From Culturomica massiliensis (GTDB taxonomy: Bacteria; Bacteroidota; Bacteroidia; Bacteroidales; Marinifilaceae): 64,000 nucleotides of DNA. Positions 1 to 9,886 of the stretch are shown one piece after another (position 1 is the first letter of the stretch; each line of letters begins with the position of its first letter). A program made the position numbers and the translations under genes. The notes beneath the pieces are model-generated. The model saw nothing but the letters and a program-made list of their open reading frames with translations, searched no databases and had not been told where the DNA came from. The stretch spans positions 124,001-188,000 of the forward strand of contig NZ_LT594621.1 of assembly GCF_900091655.1 (NCBI RefSeq), read 5' to 3'.

Positions 1-626
1 TCAACCATAGAATGGACGGCGATTTCGCTTTGTCCGACGCCTACTGTTTCTATTAAAATAATGTCGAAACCTGCTACTTCACAAAGGATCATGGCTTCTC
101 TGGTTTTACGGGCTACACCACCGAGAGAACCCGCAGACGGGGAAGGCCGGATATAGGCATTCGGGTCCCGCGACAGTTCTTCCATTCGGGTTTTGTCCCC
201 CAGAATACTGCCTTTGGAGCGTTCACTGCTGGGGTCGATCGCCAGTACGGCAATTTTATGGCCCTGGTCTGTCAGAAATTTTCCAAAGGTTTCTATAAAT
301 GTACTTTTACCGGCTCCCGGTACACCGGTTATCCCGATGCGCACAGAACGTCCTGAAGAAGGCAGACAACGCTTGATGACTTCCTGAGCTATTGCCTGAT
401 GTTCGGTTTTTGAACTTTCCACCAGAGTGATTGCTTGGCTGAGAATGTTGATGTTGCCTTTTAGGATACCCTCTACATAATCATCTGTTGTTAAAGCTTT
501 CTTTTTTATATTTTTTAAACGGGCAACTAGGTTCGGATTTACCGGATCCGGTTGATCTATACCTTTATTTACTTTCAAACCCTCGTATTCCGAAGAGTTT
601 TCCGGGTGTTCAATACATTGCTCCAT
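1..626 (-). CDS. meaB: methylmalonyl-CoA mutase-associated GTPase MeaB (3' part outside window)
   Basis: This is a G3E-family P-loop GTPase that protects and reloads the B12 enzyme methylmalonyl-CoA mutase in the cytoplasm, a step of the succinate-propionate pathway. The N-terminal part begins MEQCIEHPENSSEY at 626. It carries a Walker A motif GVPGAGKST and then AVLAIDPSS, typical of ArgK/MeaB. The reading frame is open to base 1, so the C-terminal part lies outside the window. It follows the C1 peptidase gene on the same strand, but a terminator hairpin separates them, so it probably has its own promoter. Assignment to MeaB rather than a hydrogenase or urease GTPase rests on the ID/PSS and RMEELSRDPNAYIRPSPS region. 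Confidence 0.9.
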   Translation of the reverse strand, partial: MEQCIEHPENSSEYEGLKVNKGIDQPDPVNPNLVARLKNIKKKALTTDDYVEGILKGNINILSQAITLVESSKTEHQAIAQEVIKRCLPSSGRSVRIGITGVPGAGKSTFIETFGKFLTDQGHKIAVLAIDPSSERSKGSILGDKTRMEELSRDPNAYIRPSPSAGSLGGVARKTREAMILCEVAGFDIILIETVGVGQSEIAVHSMV

Positions 627-677
627 GACTGTTTTTTTTGATTTAGGCAAAGATAGAATTAATTCGTTGAAAAGACA

Positions 678-707
678 AAAGTCGGAAGCCAACAAGCTTC
701 CGACTTT
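678..707 (-). terminator. Rho-independent terminator of the C1 peptidase transcript
   Basis: A perfect 12-bp inverted repeat, AAAGTCGGAAGC and its complement, with a 6-base loop lies 34 bases past the stop of the minus-strand peptidase gene. On the minus strand the stem is followed by TTTTGTCTTTTC. Confidence 0.75.
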
Positions 708-740
708 CAGATAATAAAAACAAAGTATTCCAGGCTGAAA

Positions 741-1922
741 TTAATCGATACCCAGTTTCTTTTTCAATTCTTTGGATAAGGCATCTTTATGGATCATGAC
801 CGATGTCGTTTTGTATGCGACAAAGGGATAGGAAGCGTAAAGATAACCGTCGTATTTGTTGTATTTTCCCCAGGAATTCTTGACAATAAAATAAGGGGTA
901 CCGTTTTGGTCTTTGGCTTTTCCAACGATGTGCATACCATGGTCGTCGGTGGTTTGGTAATTGTCAAAGGCTTCCTGCCGCATTTCCTGGGTGATTTTTT
1001 TCTCACTACAGGGATGTTGGATGAATTGCCGTTGTTGTTCCTCTTTGGGTAATGTCAGCCATTTGGTGATTTCGGCATCCTTCATTTCTTTGGTATCGAA
1101 AGTCGGCACGACAGCGATGCCATTGGTAAATCCTTTTTCGGATAAATCGGTAGCCCAGGCAAAGGTGAATCCTTTGTCGATGGCTTTATCCAAAACGTCC
1201 ATGAATTCGTCGAGCGGAAGGTTGTAAGTATTTCCGTTTAACCAGTTGTCCGGTACTTCGATAGCGAACTGAGAGTAAAAAGGATGATGGCTGAAAGAGG
1301 TCAACTGTATATAATCCGCCATATTCAGTCCCAGCATTTGGGTGAAACTTTGCGGGGTATATTCTTTACCTTTGTAGGTAAAGGTTTCCGGTAATTTCCC
1401 CAGATAAGCGTCTAGAATACCCTGGTAACCCTTTTTCCAGGCGGTTGTGATTTTCCGGTTCGGGTTTTTGACAATGACATCGGCGTATGCCCGTAACAGG
1501 CTGTTGAGTTCTCCGTGGGCATGTATATTTTCTCCGTAATTCAAACCGGAATAGGCTTCCAGAGGTACAATACCGTAACGGTCTATGGCCCATTGTACAT
1601 CATAATGTGCTCCACCGGGACCAAAATTCATCGCACCGTGGAGACGTACGTAACGGTCGGCTTTTCCGTCATAAGTATGCCATACGACGTACATCGGGGA
1701 GAGACTGACAGTATCTTTTCCCAATCGGGCGATTTCCGATTCGAAGAACGATATGCCCGACCATGACCAGCAAGTGCTGCTCCGGTCCTGTGATTTGACA
1801 CTGGTTGCCGGCATACGCTTGATGTCGGTAAACCGATATCCCTCTTCTTTCTGTTCCTGAGCCTGGGCCTGGTATAAAAATACACAGGCACAAGCAAATG
1901 TCAATACAATATTCTTTTTCAT
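741..1922 (-). CDS. exported C1-family (papain/bleomycin hydrolase-like) cysteine peptidase
   Basis: This 393-residue protein has a signal peptide (MKKNIVLTFACACVFLYQAQAQ), so it acts in the periplasm or outside the cell. The papain-type catalytic set is visible: oxyanion Gln45 and nucleophile Cys51 in SQDRSSTCWSWS, His331 in DHGMHIVG, and Asn349 in VKNSWG. The overall shape resembles the aminopeptidase C/bleomycin hydrolase branch. It lies 18 bp downstream of the SusD gene on the same strand and ends at a hairpin terminator, so it is probably the last gene of a susC-susD-peptidase operon. Inference: it trims peptides that the SusCD pair binds and imports. The substrate is unknown. Confidence 0.85.
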   Translation of the reverse strand: MKKNIVLTFACACVFLYQAQAQEQKEEGYRFTDIKRMPATSVKSQDRSSTCWSWSGISFFESEIARLGKDTVSLSPMYVVWHTYDGKADRYVRLHGAMNFGPGGAHYDVQWAIDRYGIVPLEAYSGLNYGENIHAHGELNSLLRAYADVIVKNPNRKITTAWKKGYQGILDAYLGKLPETFTYKGKEYTPQSFTQMLGLNMADYIQLTSFSHHPFYSQFAIEVPDNWLNGNTYNLPLDEFMDVLDKAIDKGFTFAWATDLSEKGFTNGIAVVPTFDTKEMKDAEITKWLTLPKEEQQRQFIQHPCSEKKITQEMRQEAFDNYQTTDDHGMHIVGKAKDQNGTPYFIVKNSWGKYNKYDGYLYASYPFVAYKTTSVMIHKDALSKELKKKLGID

Positions 1923-1940
1923 TCTTTTTTTATTATGGAA

Positions 1941-3392
1941 TTAATAACCTGGATTTTGTTGACTGTCCCTGTCGGCGGGTGGGAATAACTGGATTTCCGT
2001 GTAAGAGATCGGCCATATCCGGCGGAAATGATCGAACGGAATGACTCCCAAATTGTCCAGATGCTGCTTAGCTAATTTTTCTTCCGGGGTTCTCCATCTC
2101 ACAACCTCTCTGCAATTACGCCACAGATCCCAGGCTCTGTGCCCTTCACAGGCCAGTTCGAGTCGTCTTTCATACAGGATATCGTCCAGGGTTACGCCGT
2201 TGTCGTATTTCCGCGGGTCGACAGTTGTCCGTTTTTCCCGCAGGTCGCTGAGGTACTTTCCGGCATTGGTGTCGTTGCTTTTGAGTGCCGCTTCTGCTGC
2301 AATCAGGTACATTTCGGAGAGACGGAAAATTTTAGGATTGGTAATCAGTTCGTTGCCATTTCTACCTTCCCATTTCCAACGGGCATAGTAATATTGGAAA
2401 AGGGTGGACGGTTCGTAGAGAGAGAACCTTACATCCGTCGGGTTTTCCTGCATCAGTGCTTCGAAATCGGTAGTCGTACCAATTCTTTGGTAACGGGTTC
2501 CGCCGATCAGGGTACCCAGGCAAACCCATTGATTCGGTTCGGTATCGGATACATTGACTTCGAAAATCGATTCACTGGCAAAGGCCGTGCTCCATACCGA
2601 TTTGTAGTTGTCAATTTCGTAAAGGGTAAAGACTTTGGAGTTGATGACGTCTTGGGCGGCTTTCAGTGCTTCTGGCCAATTTTCCATATACAGGTAGTAT
2701 CTGGCCTGAAATGCGCGACCGGCATACCAGTCTAATCTGCCTTTTTTTCTGGTTTTACTCAGGAGGGGCACAGATTCTTTCAATTCGGTACCGATGTATT
2801 CCCAAACTTCCCGGGCAGTGTTTCTATAGTTGGGCTGACTGATATCGCTTTTGATTGTTTTAGCAATATAAATACCGAGCGGGTCGGCCGCGATATTGCC
2901 TTTTCCCCAGTTTGAAGGAAGCGGAGCGTGCATACGAACCATGTCAAAGTACATCAATGCACGTAATACACGGATTTCTGCCAGGTATTCTTTCTTTTTT
3001 TCCGATTCTTCCAGGGCTTTGGCCGATTCGAAAACTTTTATTGAAGCGTAAGCCAGGTTGTACAGGTTTCTGTAGATCAGGGTCGTTATGTCATAGGGAG
3101 TTGACTTGAATGAATAGTAGTCTGCTAACCAACCGGTATTTCCGGCCCGGAAATCGTCTCCCATCAGATCGCCGCTGAACATAAATGTGGCATCGTAATA
3201 ATAACCGTAAGCTCCGCTGGTGAGTTTCAGGTAATTGTAACAACCGTTTGTAAAATTGTTGAGGTCATTGATATCCGAGATTATCTCCGTGTCCGGGAGG
3301 CTGGTGGCAGGAGATGAGTCGAGAAATTTGTCGCCGCAGGAGTAAATGCCTGTGATTAATCCGATTAAAAGTAGATATTTTATCTGTTTCAT
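1941..3392 (-). CDS. SusD/RagB-family outer-membrane lipoprotein
   Basis: This 483-residue surface lipoprotein has a lipobox (GIYSC, Cys19) after a short hydrophobic signal. It has the SusD layout: an N-terminal segment FLDSSPATSLPD, TPR-like helices in the middle (LAEIRVLRALMYFDMVRMHAPLP-type sequence), and a C-terminal LYERRLELACEGHRAWDLWR block. SusD proteins are lids that capture ligand for the cognate SusC channel. It follows susC by 12 bp. Because peptidase genes flank the pair and no glycoside hydrolase does, the ligand is more likely peptide than glycan (inference). Confidence 0.92.
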   Translation of the reverse strand: MKQIKYLLLIGLITGIYSCGDKFLDSSPATSLPDTEIISDINDLNNFTNGCYNYLKLTSGAYGYYYDATFMFSGDLMGDDFRAGNTGWLADYYSFKSTPYDITTLIYRNLYNLAYASIKVFESAKALEESEKKKEYLAEIRVLRALMYFDMVRMHAPLPSNWGKGNIAADPLGIYIAKTIKSDISQPNYRNTAREVWEYIGTELKESVPLLSKTRKKGRLDWYAGRAFQARYYLYMENWPEALKAAQDVINSKVFTLYEIDNYKSVWSTAFASESIFEVNVSDTEPNQWVCLGTLIGGTRYQRIGTTTDFEALMQENPTDVRFSLYEPSTLFQYYYARWKWEGRNGNELITNPKIFRLSEMYLIAAEAALKSNDTNAGKYLSDLREKRTTVDPRKYDNGVTLDDILYERRLELACEGHRAWDLWRNCREVVRWRTPEEKLAKQHLDNLGVIPFDHFRRIWPISYTEIQLFPPADRDSQQNPGY

Positions 3393-3404
3393 AACACTTC
3401 TCTT

Positions 3405-6400
3405 TTAGAATTTAATATCGATACCGAATCTCCAGGTCCGTAAGGACGGGTATGAATAGCTGTTATAGGATCCGGAATTGTTTACTTCTGGATTCACGTA
3501 ATCAACACCGTAGAAGGTATAGATGTCGTTTCCGTTTACATATAACCGAAGTTCCGATAATCCCAACTGATTGATCCATTTTTTCGGGAAAGTATATCCC
3601 AAACTGATATTCTTGATCTTCAGATGATCAGAAGAACGCAGACTTCGGGTTGAGACATAGTTGGAATTGAACGGGTCAGTGTATATAATGATAGGTGTAC
3701 CTTTATCTCCCGGTTTTTTCCAGGCATTTTTGTAAGCGTCGAATCTGACATTTGCAGTTCCCAGAGAGGCACCGTCGCGGACTGTCGCTGAATATTGGCT
3801 ATCAAGCAAGGTACCGCCGATGGTGAATGTAAGCAGGAACGACAGATCGAAGCCTTTGTAAGTAAAACGGTTGGTTAATCCGCCGAACCAATCCGGATAT
3901 CCTTTTTTATGGATGACTTTTTCAACTCCTACCGAAGGATCTTGGGAAATACTGGTGTGATCGATGACTGTTTTTCCGTCTTCTCCTTTTGTATTTTTAT
4001 ACCATTGGCTGCGTCCGGTTTGAGGATCGATACCGGCATATTCTCTCATATAATAAGAGTACAAATGTTCTCCCTGACGATAAATGTAGTTCGTCAATAT
4101 GCTTTCGTTATCTTTAGCTAATTTTTCCACTTTAGCCCGCATAAAGGAAATGTTGAAATTAGTCTCCCAACTGAAGTCGTCTTTTATGAGATTCCGGGAG
4201 TCTAATGTGATTTCCAGACCGGTGTTCCGTAATTCCCCTTCGTTTACGATCATGCTGCTCCAACCGGAAGTATATGGGGTACTTGCATTGTTAATCAGGT
4301 CGACGGTGTGCTTGTTATAATATTCAATTGTACCTCTCAACCGGCTTTTGAACAACGAAAAATCAATACCGGCATTCCAGGTATAGGAGCTTTCCCAGGT
4401 CAGATTAGGATTACCGTAGCTACTGACACTGTAGGCCGGATCAGACATATAGGTGTTGTTTATACTGAACAGGGAAAGCGATCTGTAGTAGTTTCCCGGT
4501 TGAGTACCGTTTGTTCCGTAAGATAATTTTACCCTTAAATTATCCAGCCAGTTTTGAGTGGATTCCATGAAGGATTCCCTTGTTATATTCCAGGCTGCGG
4601 ATGCAGACCAGAAATCTCCCCAGCGATTGGAGGCCAGGAAACGGGACGTCCCGTCACGCCGCCAGCTACCGCTCAGAAAATATTTATTGTCGTAATTGTA
4701 ATCGAGTTTTGCAGCCCAGGAAATCAAACGGTCGGTGTTATCGTATCCGCCGACGGAATTCGGCAGGGAAGCATTACTCATGAACAATAACCGGCTGATG
4801 GGAAGATTATATCCACTGGCGTCCAGAAAGTCGTATGTCTGTCGTTTGGCTTCATAAACGCCGGTCGCATTAATATTGTGTATCCCGAAAGATTTTGTCA
4901 ATGTGAGTATATTCGAGGTTACGATATTTGTGTAGAAAGAACGGGTTTCGTTTACTTCTCCGTGATTTGTGGCTCCTTGGTTGGAGGCTGGATCCCAGGT
5001 TTGTAAATACCGGCTATAGCGTATATCGGCGGCATTGGTCGTGGTAAATTTCAACCATTTGGTGATATCGACGGTTACGGATAGATTGGTCGTACTGGAG
5101 AACCTTGTTGTACGGTCTCTGTCTAAGGATATGGTTTCCAGGAAATTCGGGTCTGTTGAGTTGAATCCGGGTGTTTGGTTCAACTGACCGTTCGGTAAAT
5201 AAATCGGCTGAGTCGGATTCATAGCCCGTAGATTGGAGATCGGATTACCCACGGTTGCCCCCTGATAGTCCAATTTAGTTTCCTGTTCCGTATAAGCGAT
5301 AGCTTGGTTCATGGAGAAATTCAGCCATTGTGCCGTTTTGTTATTGAGCGCTAACCGGGCCGTAAAACGCTTGAAGTCGCTTCCTTCGGTAATACCGGAT
5401 TGCCGCAAATAACCCAAGGATGCAAAAAAGTTGGTTTTTTGATTTCCTCCCCGGGCCGAGAAATTGATTTTATCTTCGGAACCGTTTTTGAACATTGCAT
5501 CATACCAATTGTAATTCCGGGGGTGTGTCAAATATTTTTCCAATTGTGCCGGCGTCAGGTTTTTATAGTCGAAAGTTCCGTCCAACGGATCGTCCGGATG
5601 TACGATTTTGGCATAAGTATTCAAATTTTGAAGGGCATAAATGCGGGCGTCATTTTGAAGTGTCAGGTATTGATCTTCATCAGACATTCCCGGGAGTGCA
5701 TTTTGAGAATACAGGTAGTAATTTTTTAAAGCCTCGGTTGCATATCGGGTATATTCACCTCCGCTCATGTAATAACCTTTTAACTGACGTTTAATGGCTT
5801 CGGAGGAGAAGCCTCTTTCATAGGTTACTTCGAAGCGGGTTTTACCTTCCTGTCCTTTTTTGGTGGTAATGATGATAACACCGGCAGAGGCCCGGGAACC
5901 ATATAAAGAAGTTGCTGCGGCATCTTTCAGAACGGTCATTTGTTCAATGTCGTTCGGATTGAGATTGTTCAGATCGAAGTCTTCGCTGAGGGGAATCCCG
6001 TCGATAACATACAGCGGATTTGTAGATTCGGAAATCGAACCGATACCGCGAATCTGCAGGCCGACAGTTTCTCCCGGTTGACCGCCTCCCCGGGAAACAC
6101 GTACACCGGCTACATAGCCTTTCAGGGCTTTTTCCGGAGAAACGGCATCGGCGGCTTCCCTCATCACTTTGTCTCCGCTGACACTGACAGCAGATCCGGT
6201 AAAGGCTTCTTTTTTAGTCGTTCCGTAAGCAACGACCATAACTTCTTCCAGGTCGGTGCTTATGGATTGTAATTGTACGTTTAGTACCGAACGGTTACCC
6301 GGTTTTTCTTCGTGGACTTTCATACCGATGAAAGAAAATTCCAGTACAATATGTCCGTTATCTTCATATACTAAGGTGTAATTCCCGTCGACATCCGTGG

Positions 6401-6875
6401 CAACACCTATGGTTGTTCCCTTTACCCGCACGGCGACACCGGGAAGTGGGAGGTTATTTTCGTCCGTGACATTTCCTTTTATCGTTTTTTTCGTGTCTTG
6501 AGGGGGAGCGGGAACCGGTCGGTTGTCCCGTCGGATGATGATGACTTCGTCTACAATTTCATAACAAAGTCGTTTGTCTTTCAATATTTGATCCAGTACT
6601 TTCTCGACAGTCTGGTTTTCTACTTTCATATTCAACAGACCGACGTCTTGTATATCCAGTTCATTGTATACAAAACTCAGATTCGTTTGTTTTTTGATCT
6701 CTTCGATGACATTTTTAATACTTACATTACTCAGGTTTAAATTTATCCGGTAGCCTTGTAAAAGATTAACGGCTTTGGCCGGTACGGAAGCGAAAGTGAA
6801 AAGCAGTAACACGTGCGTTACCCATAACAACCGGAGAATTCCGGAATGTTTTTTCTTCGTGGCTGTTTTTTCCAT
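3405..6875 (-). CDS. SusC/RagA-family TonB-dependent outer-membrane transporter with STN signalling domain
   Basis: This 1156-residue protein starts with a cytoplasmic basic stretch and a signal peptide ending near VPAKA (about 20-36). An STN domain follows (about 45-115, NLSNVSIKNVIEEIKKQTNLSF), then a carboxypeptidase-regulatory-like beta domain (about 130-215, GNVTDENNLPLPGVAV). Next are a plug domain beginning near VAYGTTKKEAFTGSA and a long beta-barrel that ends in aromatic TWRFGIDIKF. The STN domain is the part that, in FecA-type systems, contacts a FecR anti-sigma factor. A FecR/ECF sigma pair lies just upstream on the same strand, so regulation by trans-envelope signalling is likely. 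It is the first gene of the susC-susD-C1 peptidase operon. Confidence 0.95.
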   Translation of the reverse strand: MEKTATKKKHSGILRLLWVTHVLLLFTFASVPAKAVNLLQGYRINLNLSNVSIKNVIEEIKKQTNLSFVYNELDIQDVGLLNMKVENQTVEKVLDQILKDKRLCYEIVDEVIIIRRDNRPVPAPPQDTKKTIKGNVTDENNLPLPGVAVRVKGTTIGVATDVDGNYTLVYEDNGHIVLEFSFIGMKVHEEKPGNRSVLNVQLQSISTDLEEVMVVAYGTTKKEAFTGSAVSVSGDKVMREAADAVSPEKALKGYVAGVRVSRGGGQPGETVGLQIRGIGSISESTNPLYVIDGIPLSEDFDLNNLNPNDIEQMTVLKDAAATSLYGSRASAGVIIITTKKGQEGKTRFEVTYERGFSSEAIKRQLKGYYMSGGEYTRYATEALKNYYLYSQNALPGMSDEDQYLTLQNDARIYALQNLNTYAKIVHPDDPLDGTFDYKNLTPAQLEKYLTHPRNYNWYDAMFKNGSEDKINFSARGGNQKTNFFASLGYLRQSGITEGSDFKRFTARLALNNKTAQWLNFSMNQAIAYTEQETKLDYQGATVGNPISNLRAMNPTQPIYLPNGQLNQTPGFNSTDPNFLETISLDRDRTTRFSSTTNLSVTVDITKWLKFTTTNAADIRYSRYLQTWDPASNQGATNHGEVNETRSFYTNIVTSNILTLTKSFGIHNINATGVYEAKRQTYDFLDASGYNLPISRLLFMSNASLPNSVGGYDNTDRLISWAAKLDYNYDNKYFLSGSWRRDGTSRFLASNRWGDFWSASAAWNITRESFMESTQNWLDNLRVKLSYGTNGTQPGNYYRSLSLFSINNTYMSDPAYSVSSYGNPNLTWESSYTWNAGIDFSLFKSRLRGTIEYYNKHTVDLINNASTPYTSGWSSMIVNEGELRNTGLEITLDSRNLIKDDFSWETNFNISFMRAKVEKLAKDNESILTNYIYRQGEHLYSYYMREYAGIDPQTGRSQWYKNTKGEDGKTVIDHTSISQDPSVGVEKVIHKKGYPDWFGGLTNRFTYKGFDLSFLLTFTIGGTLLDSQYSATVRDGASLGTANVRFDAYKNAWKKPGDKGTPIIIYTDPFNSNYVSTRSLRSSDHLKIKNISLGYTFPKKWINQLGLSELRLYVNGNDIYTFYGVDYVNPEVNNSGSYNSYSYPSLRTWRFGIDIKF

Positions 6876-6973
6876 AACGTTTAAGTTTGTTGTGCTGATT
6901 TTTGCCGTGTGGCCAGATACGACAAAAGGTAGCCGGTTTGGTTTAAATTCTGAAAACTGATCGGTTTGTTATC

Positions 6974-6984
6974 AAAACACCTAA
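6974..6984 (-). promoter_or_regulatory. candidate regulatory word TTAGGTGTTTT upstream of susC
   Basis: The minus-strand word TTAGGTGTTTT lies 99 bases upstream of the susC start and is repeated exactly upstream of fecR (9887-9897). Identical words in front of two genes of one ECF sigma regulon could be a sigma-recognition element. This is inference from two copies only. Confidence 0.3.
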
Positions 6985-7130
6985 GAGAGAAAAAAGTGTA
7001 CATTAAAAATTGTCTTTTTTTAGTCTTTTTTTTATTTAAATGTATGCCGTGTCGTTTTTTTTGAACTACTGTTAAATATTGTCAATAAATAAGGGGATAA
7101 GAATAAAGAGCTTGCTATTGAAAATAATTG

Positions 7131-7160
7131 AAAACAGCCTGAAGATTTTCAGGCTGTTTT
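7131..7160 (-). terminator. terminator of the M28 peptidase gene
   Basis: Perfect 13-bp arms (AAAACAGCCTGAA and complement) with a 4-base loop start 4 bases after the peptidase stop codon. The stem ends in TTTT in the minus direction. It separates the sigma-fecR-M28 block from susC, which therefore needs its own promoter in 6876-7130. Confidence 0.75.
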
Positions 7161-7164
7161 GTAT

Positions 7165-8649
7165 TTATTGGATTGTCGCATCGCTTGTGACTCCTGCTAT
7201 ACCCAGGAAAAGAAATTTGGCTACATCTTCCATAATTTCGGGATCGAGTAATTCCGGAACATCCCGTAAATCATGATAGTACATTGGGTTTTTGTATTTT
7301 CCTGTAGTCCCGGTATGGAAAGTAGGAACGTCGGCCCGGTTGAATGTCGCTCCGTCGGTACGGGCGACGGCTGTCGGGCTCATTTTTCGGTATTCGGAGG
7401 TTTTCAGGTAACGATGGATGTATTTTTCGTTGGCATCGGCAAAATATTTTTCCAATTGTGGGAACGATTTGATGCCTCCCATTGAAAAACCGTCGCCGCC
7501 TCCGACCATATCAAGGTTGATCATGCACAAGGTTTGCGCCAACGGATACAAGGGATGAGCAACATAGTAGGCAGACCCTAAAATTCCACATTCTTCGGCG
7601 CCGAAAAGAATAAATACGATGGTACGTTTGGGAGATAGGCCGGATTTACCGAAAGCTTTTGCTGTTTCCAGTACAATAGCGGAGCCGGAAGCATTGTCCC
7701 AGGCACCCCGGAATATTCCTCCGTGATTGCCAAGGTGGTCGAGGTGAGCTCCGAGAATCAAGGGCTTGTTTTTCAATACCGGGTCTGTACCTTCCATTAC
7801 GGCAATGACATTACAGGTTTGGCTGTGTGGGTTGTAATTGGTTTCGGTTTGCATTTCAACTTCGCATCCGGTATCGAAACTGGCCGGTTTCAGGGACTTA
7901 TTAATTTTTTCTTTTAAGGCTTTCCGTTCCTGTCCGGAAGGTTTTAAAATCTCGTTGGCAATCTCTTCCGATATGTGGCAAAATATGATCCCCTGGTGCT
8001 TGATATTGGGATTGGAGGTTTTCCCGATTAACAGTACGCCGCTGGCACCGTGCTTCAGAGCGTTGGCAATCCTGCCTACCGTACTGATATATTTTTCATT
8101 CCAGGCCTGATAATCTTTGTGATTCCGGTCGGTACAGGGAACACCGCTTTCTATCAAAACAATTTTATTTTGGGGATCGATGCCTTTGTAATCGTCATAT
8201 CCCAGTTCCGGAGCCGTTAAGCCATAGCCTGCGTATAGGACTGAAGCTTTCGTTTTCCCGTTTAAAGAGTTTGTTCCCGGGAAATAATCTTTTGCAATTT
8301 GATAGCTTTTCCGGCCTGCCGGGGTTATTACTTCCAGTTTGCCGGGACCGGTCATTTCCGTATAATGGATGGGAAAATGTTGAAAGTAGCTACCCTGGTC
8401 GCCTCCCGGTTTTAGTCCCCATTCGGCAAATCGGTTGGCAGCCCAGTGAGCACATGCCATATATTCGGGAGAACCGGCCTGTCTGCCCTGGTATTCGGGT
8501 TTACACAATTCTTCTACGAACTTGTAGATTTCATTACTGGAAATGTTGTGAAACGCTTGCATTTCAGGCGTATAAGCCGCCTTTTCCTGGGCAAGTCCTA
8601 CGGTGCATGCACAGAATAGACTAACGGACAATAAAATATTTTTGAACAT
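7165..8649 (-). CDS. exported M28-family zinc peptidase with PA domain
   Basis: This 494-residue protein has a signal peptide (MFKNILLSVSLFCACTVGLAQ). A protease-associated insert is visible around GYGLTAPELGYDDYKGID to HGASGVLLIG. The M28 zinc ligands follow in order: His in LGAHLDHLGN, Asp in GAWDNASGSA, Glu-Glu in FGAEECGILGS, Asp in INLDMVGGGD and a C-terminal His in YYHDLRDVPEL. Family members are aminopeptidases or glutamate carboxypeptidase-like enzymes acting on short peptides. It sits 44 bp downstream of fecR on the same strand, so it may be co-transcribed with the sigma/anti-sigma pair. With the C1 peptidase it brackets the SusCD genes, which supports a peptide-processing locus. Confidence 0.9.
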   Translation of the reverse strand: MFKNILLSVSLFCACTVGLAQEKAAYTPEMQAFHNISSNEIYKFVEELCKPEYQGRQAGSPEYMACAHWAANRFAEWGLKPGGDQGSYFQHFPIHYTEMTGPGKLEVITPAGRKSYQIAKDYFPGTNSLNGKTKASVLYAGYGLTAPELGYDDYKGIDPQNKIVLIESGVPCTDRNHKDYQAWNEKYISTVGRIANALKHGASGVLLIGKTSNPNIKHQGIIFCHISEEIANEILKPSGQERKALKEKINKSLKPASFDTGCEVEMQTETNYNPHSQTCNVIAVMEGTDPVLKNKPLILGAHLDHLGNHGGIFRGAWDNASGSAIVLETAKAFGKSGLSPKRTIVFILFGAEECGILGSAYYVAHPLYPLAQTLCMINLDMVGGGDGFSMGGIKSFPQLEKYFADANEKYIHRYLKTSEYRKMSPTAVARTDGATFNRADVPTFHTGTTGKYKNPMYYHDLRDVPELLDPEIMEDVAKFLFLGIAGVTSDATIQ

Positions 8650-8693
8650 GATTATATGGGTTTTAGATTAGATTATTTAGCGGAACAAAGTCG

Positions 8694-9863
8694 TTAATAG
8701 TTTTTGACGACAACTGTATTGCCTTTTATTGAGAAGCGGATACGTTCCGTTCTTTCCAAAGCATTCAATATTTTAGAAAAATCTTTTTGTTTGTCGATAT
8801 TTAATGAGAAAGGCAGATCTTTCAGTTGCTCTTTTTCATAAAAGACTTCGAAATTATACCACTGTTGTAACCGGGTAAGGATATCATCCAAACGGGTGTT
8901 GTTGAATATAAAACGTCCGGTAATCCAGCCGACATAATAATCGGTATTTACCGTTTGTACGTCGATATCCCGGCCTTCCGGAGTACACACCGCCTGCTGA
9001 GAGGGAGTGAGGATTACCTCGGATTGCCGGTTTTTTACATATACGGCTCCTTCGACTAAGGTTGTAGATATGATTTTTTCCTCCTGATAAGCCCGGACAT
9101 TAAAAGATGTACCCAGAACTTTCACAGCGATTCCGTTTGCCTTTACAATAAACGGATGTTCGGGATCATGCTTGACATTGAAATATCCTTCACCCACAAG
9201 TTCGACTTCCCGGATTGCCCCGTTGAATCTGACCGGATACTTTAAACTGGAAGAGGTGTTGAGATACACAATCGTACCGTCACTAAGCATCAGGTGATAA
9301 TCGTTTCCTTTGGGAATCGTCAATGTGTTGTAATGGATTGTCGTGTCCGCCGATTTTACGGCTGTATATCGTAATGTATCGCCGGTACGTAGAATAGATG
9401 AATGGGAGGAGCGTATTTCTTCGGTGGCTTTGTGTTCCAGCGGGATACAGCTGCCGTCTGAAAGAGTCAGTATAGGAGCCGTGGTTTTTAACTCTTGTAT
9501 GGCCTGGGCTAAAGGAGGTAATTCCGGTATATCTTGCTTTTGTTTTAGTAAAAACAGACAGAGACATAAAGGTAACAGAAATACGGCAGCATAACGGAGA
9601 ATACGTTGCCAACGGATTGTTTTTTTACGGAATGTACGCCGGCAGATTTGCTGCCATTCTTTTTCAGTATCTTGAGGAGACAGGATACATTCTTCCCGGT
9701 TTTTAGGCAGGAAATCTTCTGATATAAGCCGTTGAAAAAGTTCTTCGTGGCTCTTAGCTTCCTGCCGCCAGTGGGTCAAAATCTCCAGGCCCTTCTTGTC
9801 TATTGCTCCGGTGATGTACTCAAGCAGCAGTTTTTTTATATTGTCGGAGTCTCTTTCTTCCAT
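8694..9863 (-). CDS. FecR-family anti-sigma factor
   Basis: This 389-residue single-pass inner-membrane protein has a cytoplasmic N-terminal part (1-87) that should bind the sigma factor. One membrane segment lies at about 88-107 (ILRYAAVFLLPLCLCLFLL). The periplasmic FecR domain (about 170-270) includes GNDYHLMLSDGTIVYLNTSS and VLGTSFNVRAY. A C-terminal DUF4974-type STN-like domain is at about 315-385 (FNNTRLDDILTRLQQWYNFEVFY). It starts 30 bp after the ECF sigma gene and so pairs with it. The expected role is to receive a signal from the STN domain of the SusC at 3405-6875. Confidence 0.92.
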   Translation of the reverse strand: MEERDSDNIKKLLLEYITGAIDKKGLEILTHWRQEAKSHEELFQRLISEDFLPKNREECILSPQDTEKEWQQICRRTFRKKTIRWQRILRYAAVFLLPLCLCLFLLKQKQDIPELPPLAQAIQELKTTAPILTLSDGSCIPLEHKATEEIRSSHSSILRTGDTLRYTAVKSADTTIHYNTLTIPKGNDYHLMLSDGTIVYLNTSSSLKYPVRFNGAIREVELVGEGYFNVKHDPEHPFIVKANGIAVKVLGTSFNVRAYQEEKIISTTLVEGAVYVKNRQSEVILTPSQQAVCTPEGRDIDVQTVNTDYYVGWITGRFIFNNTRLDDILTRLQQWYNFEVFYEKEQLKDLPFSLNIDKQKDFSKILNALERTERIRFSIKGNTVVVKNY

Positions 9864-9886
9864 CCGTTTGTATTTTTATTTATCAT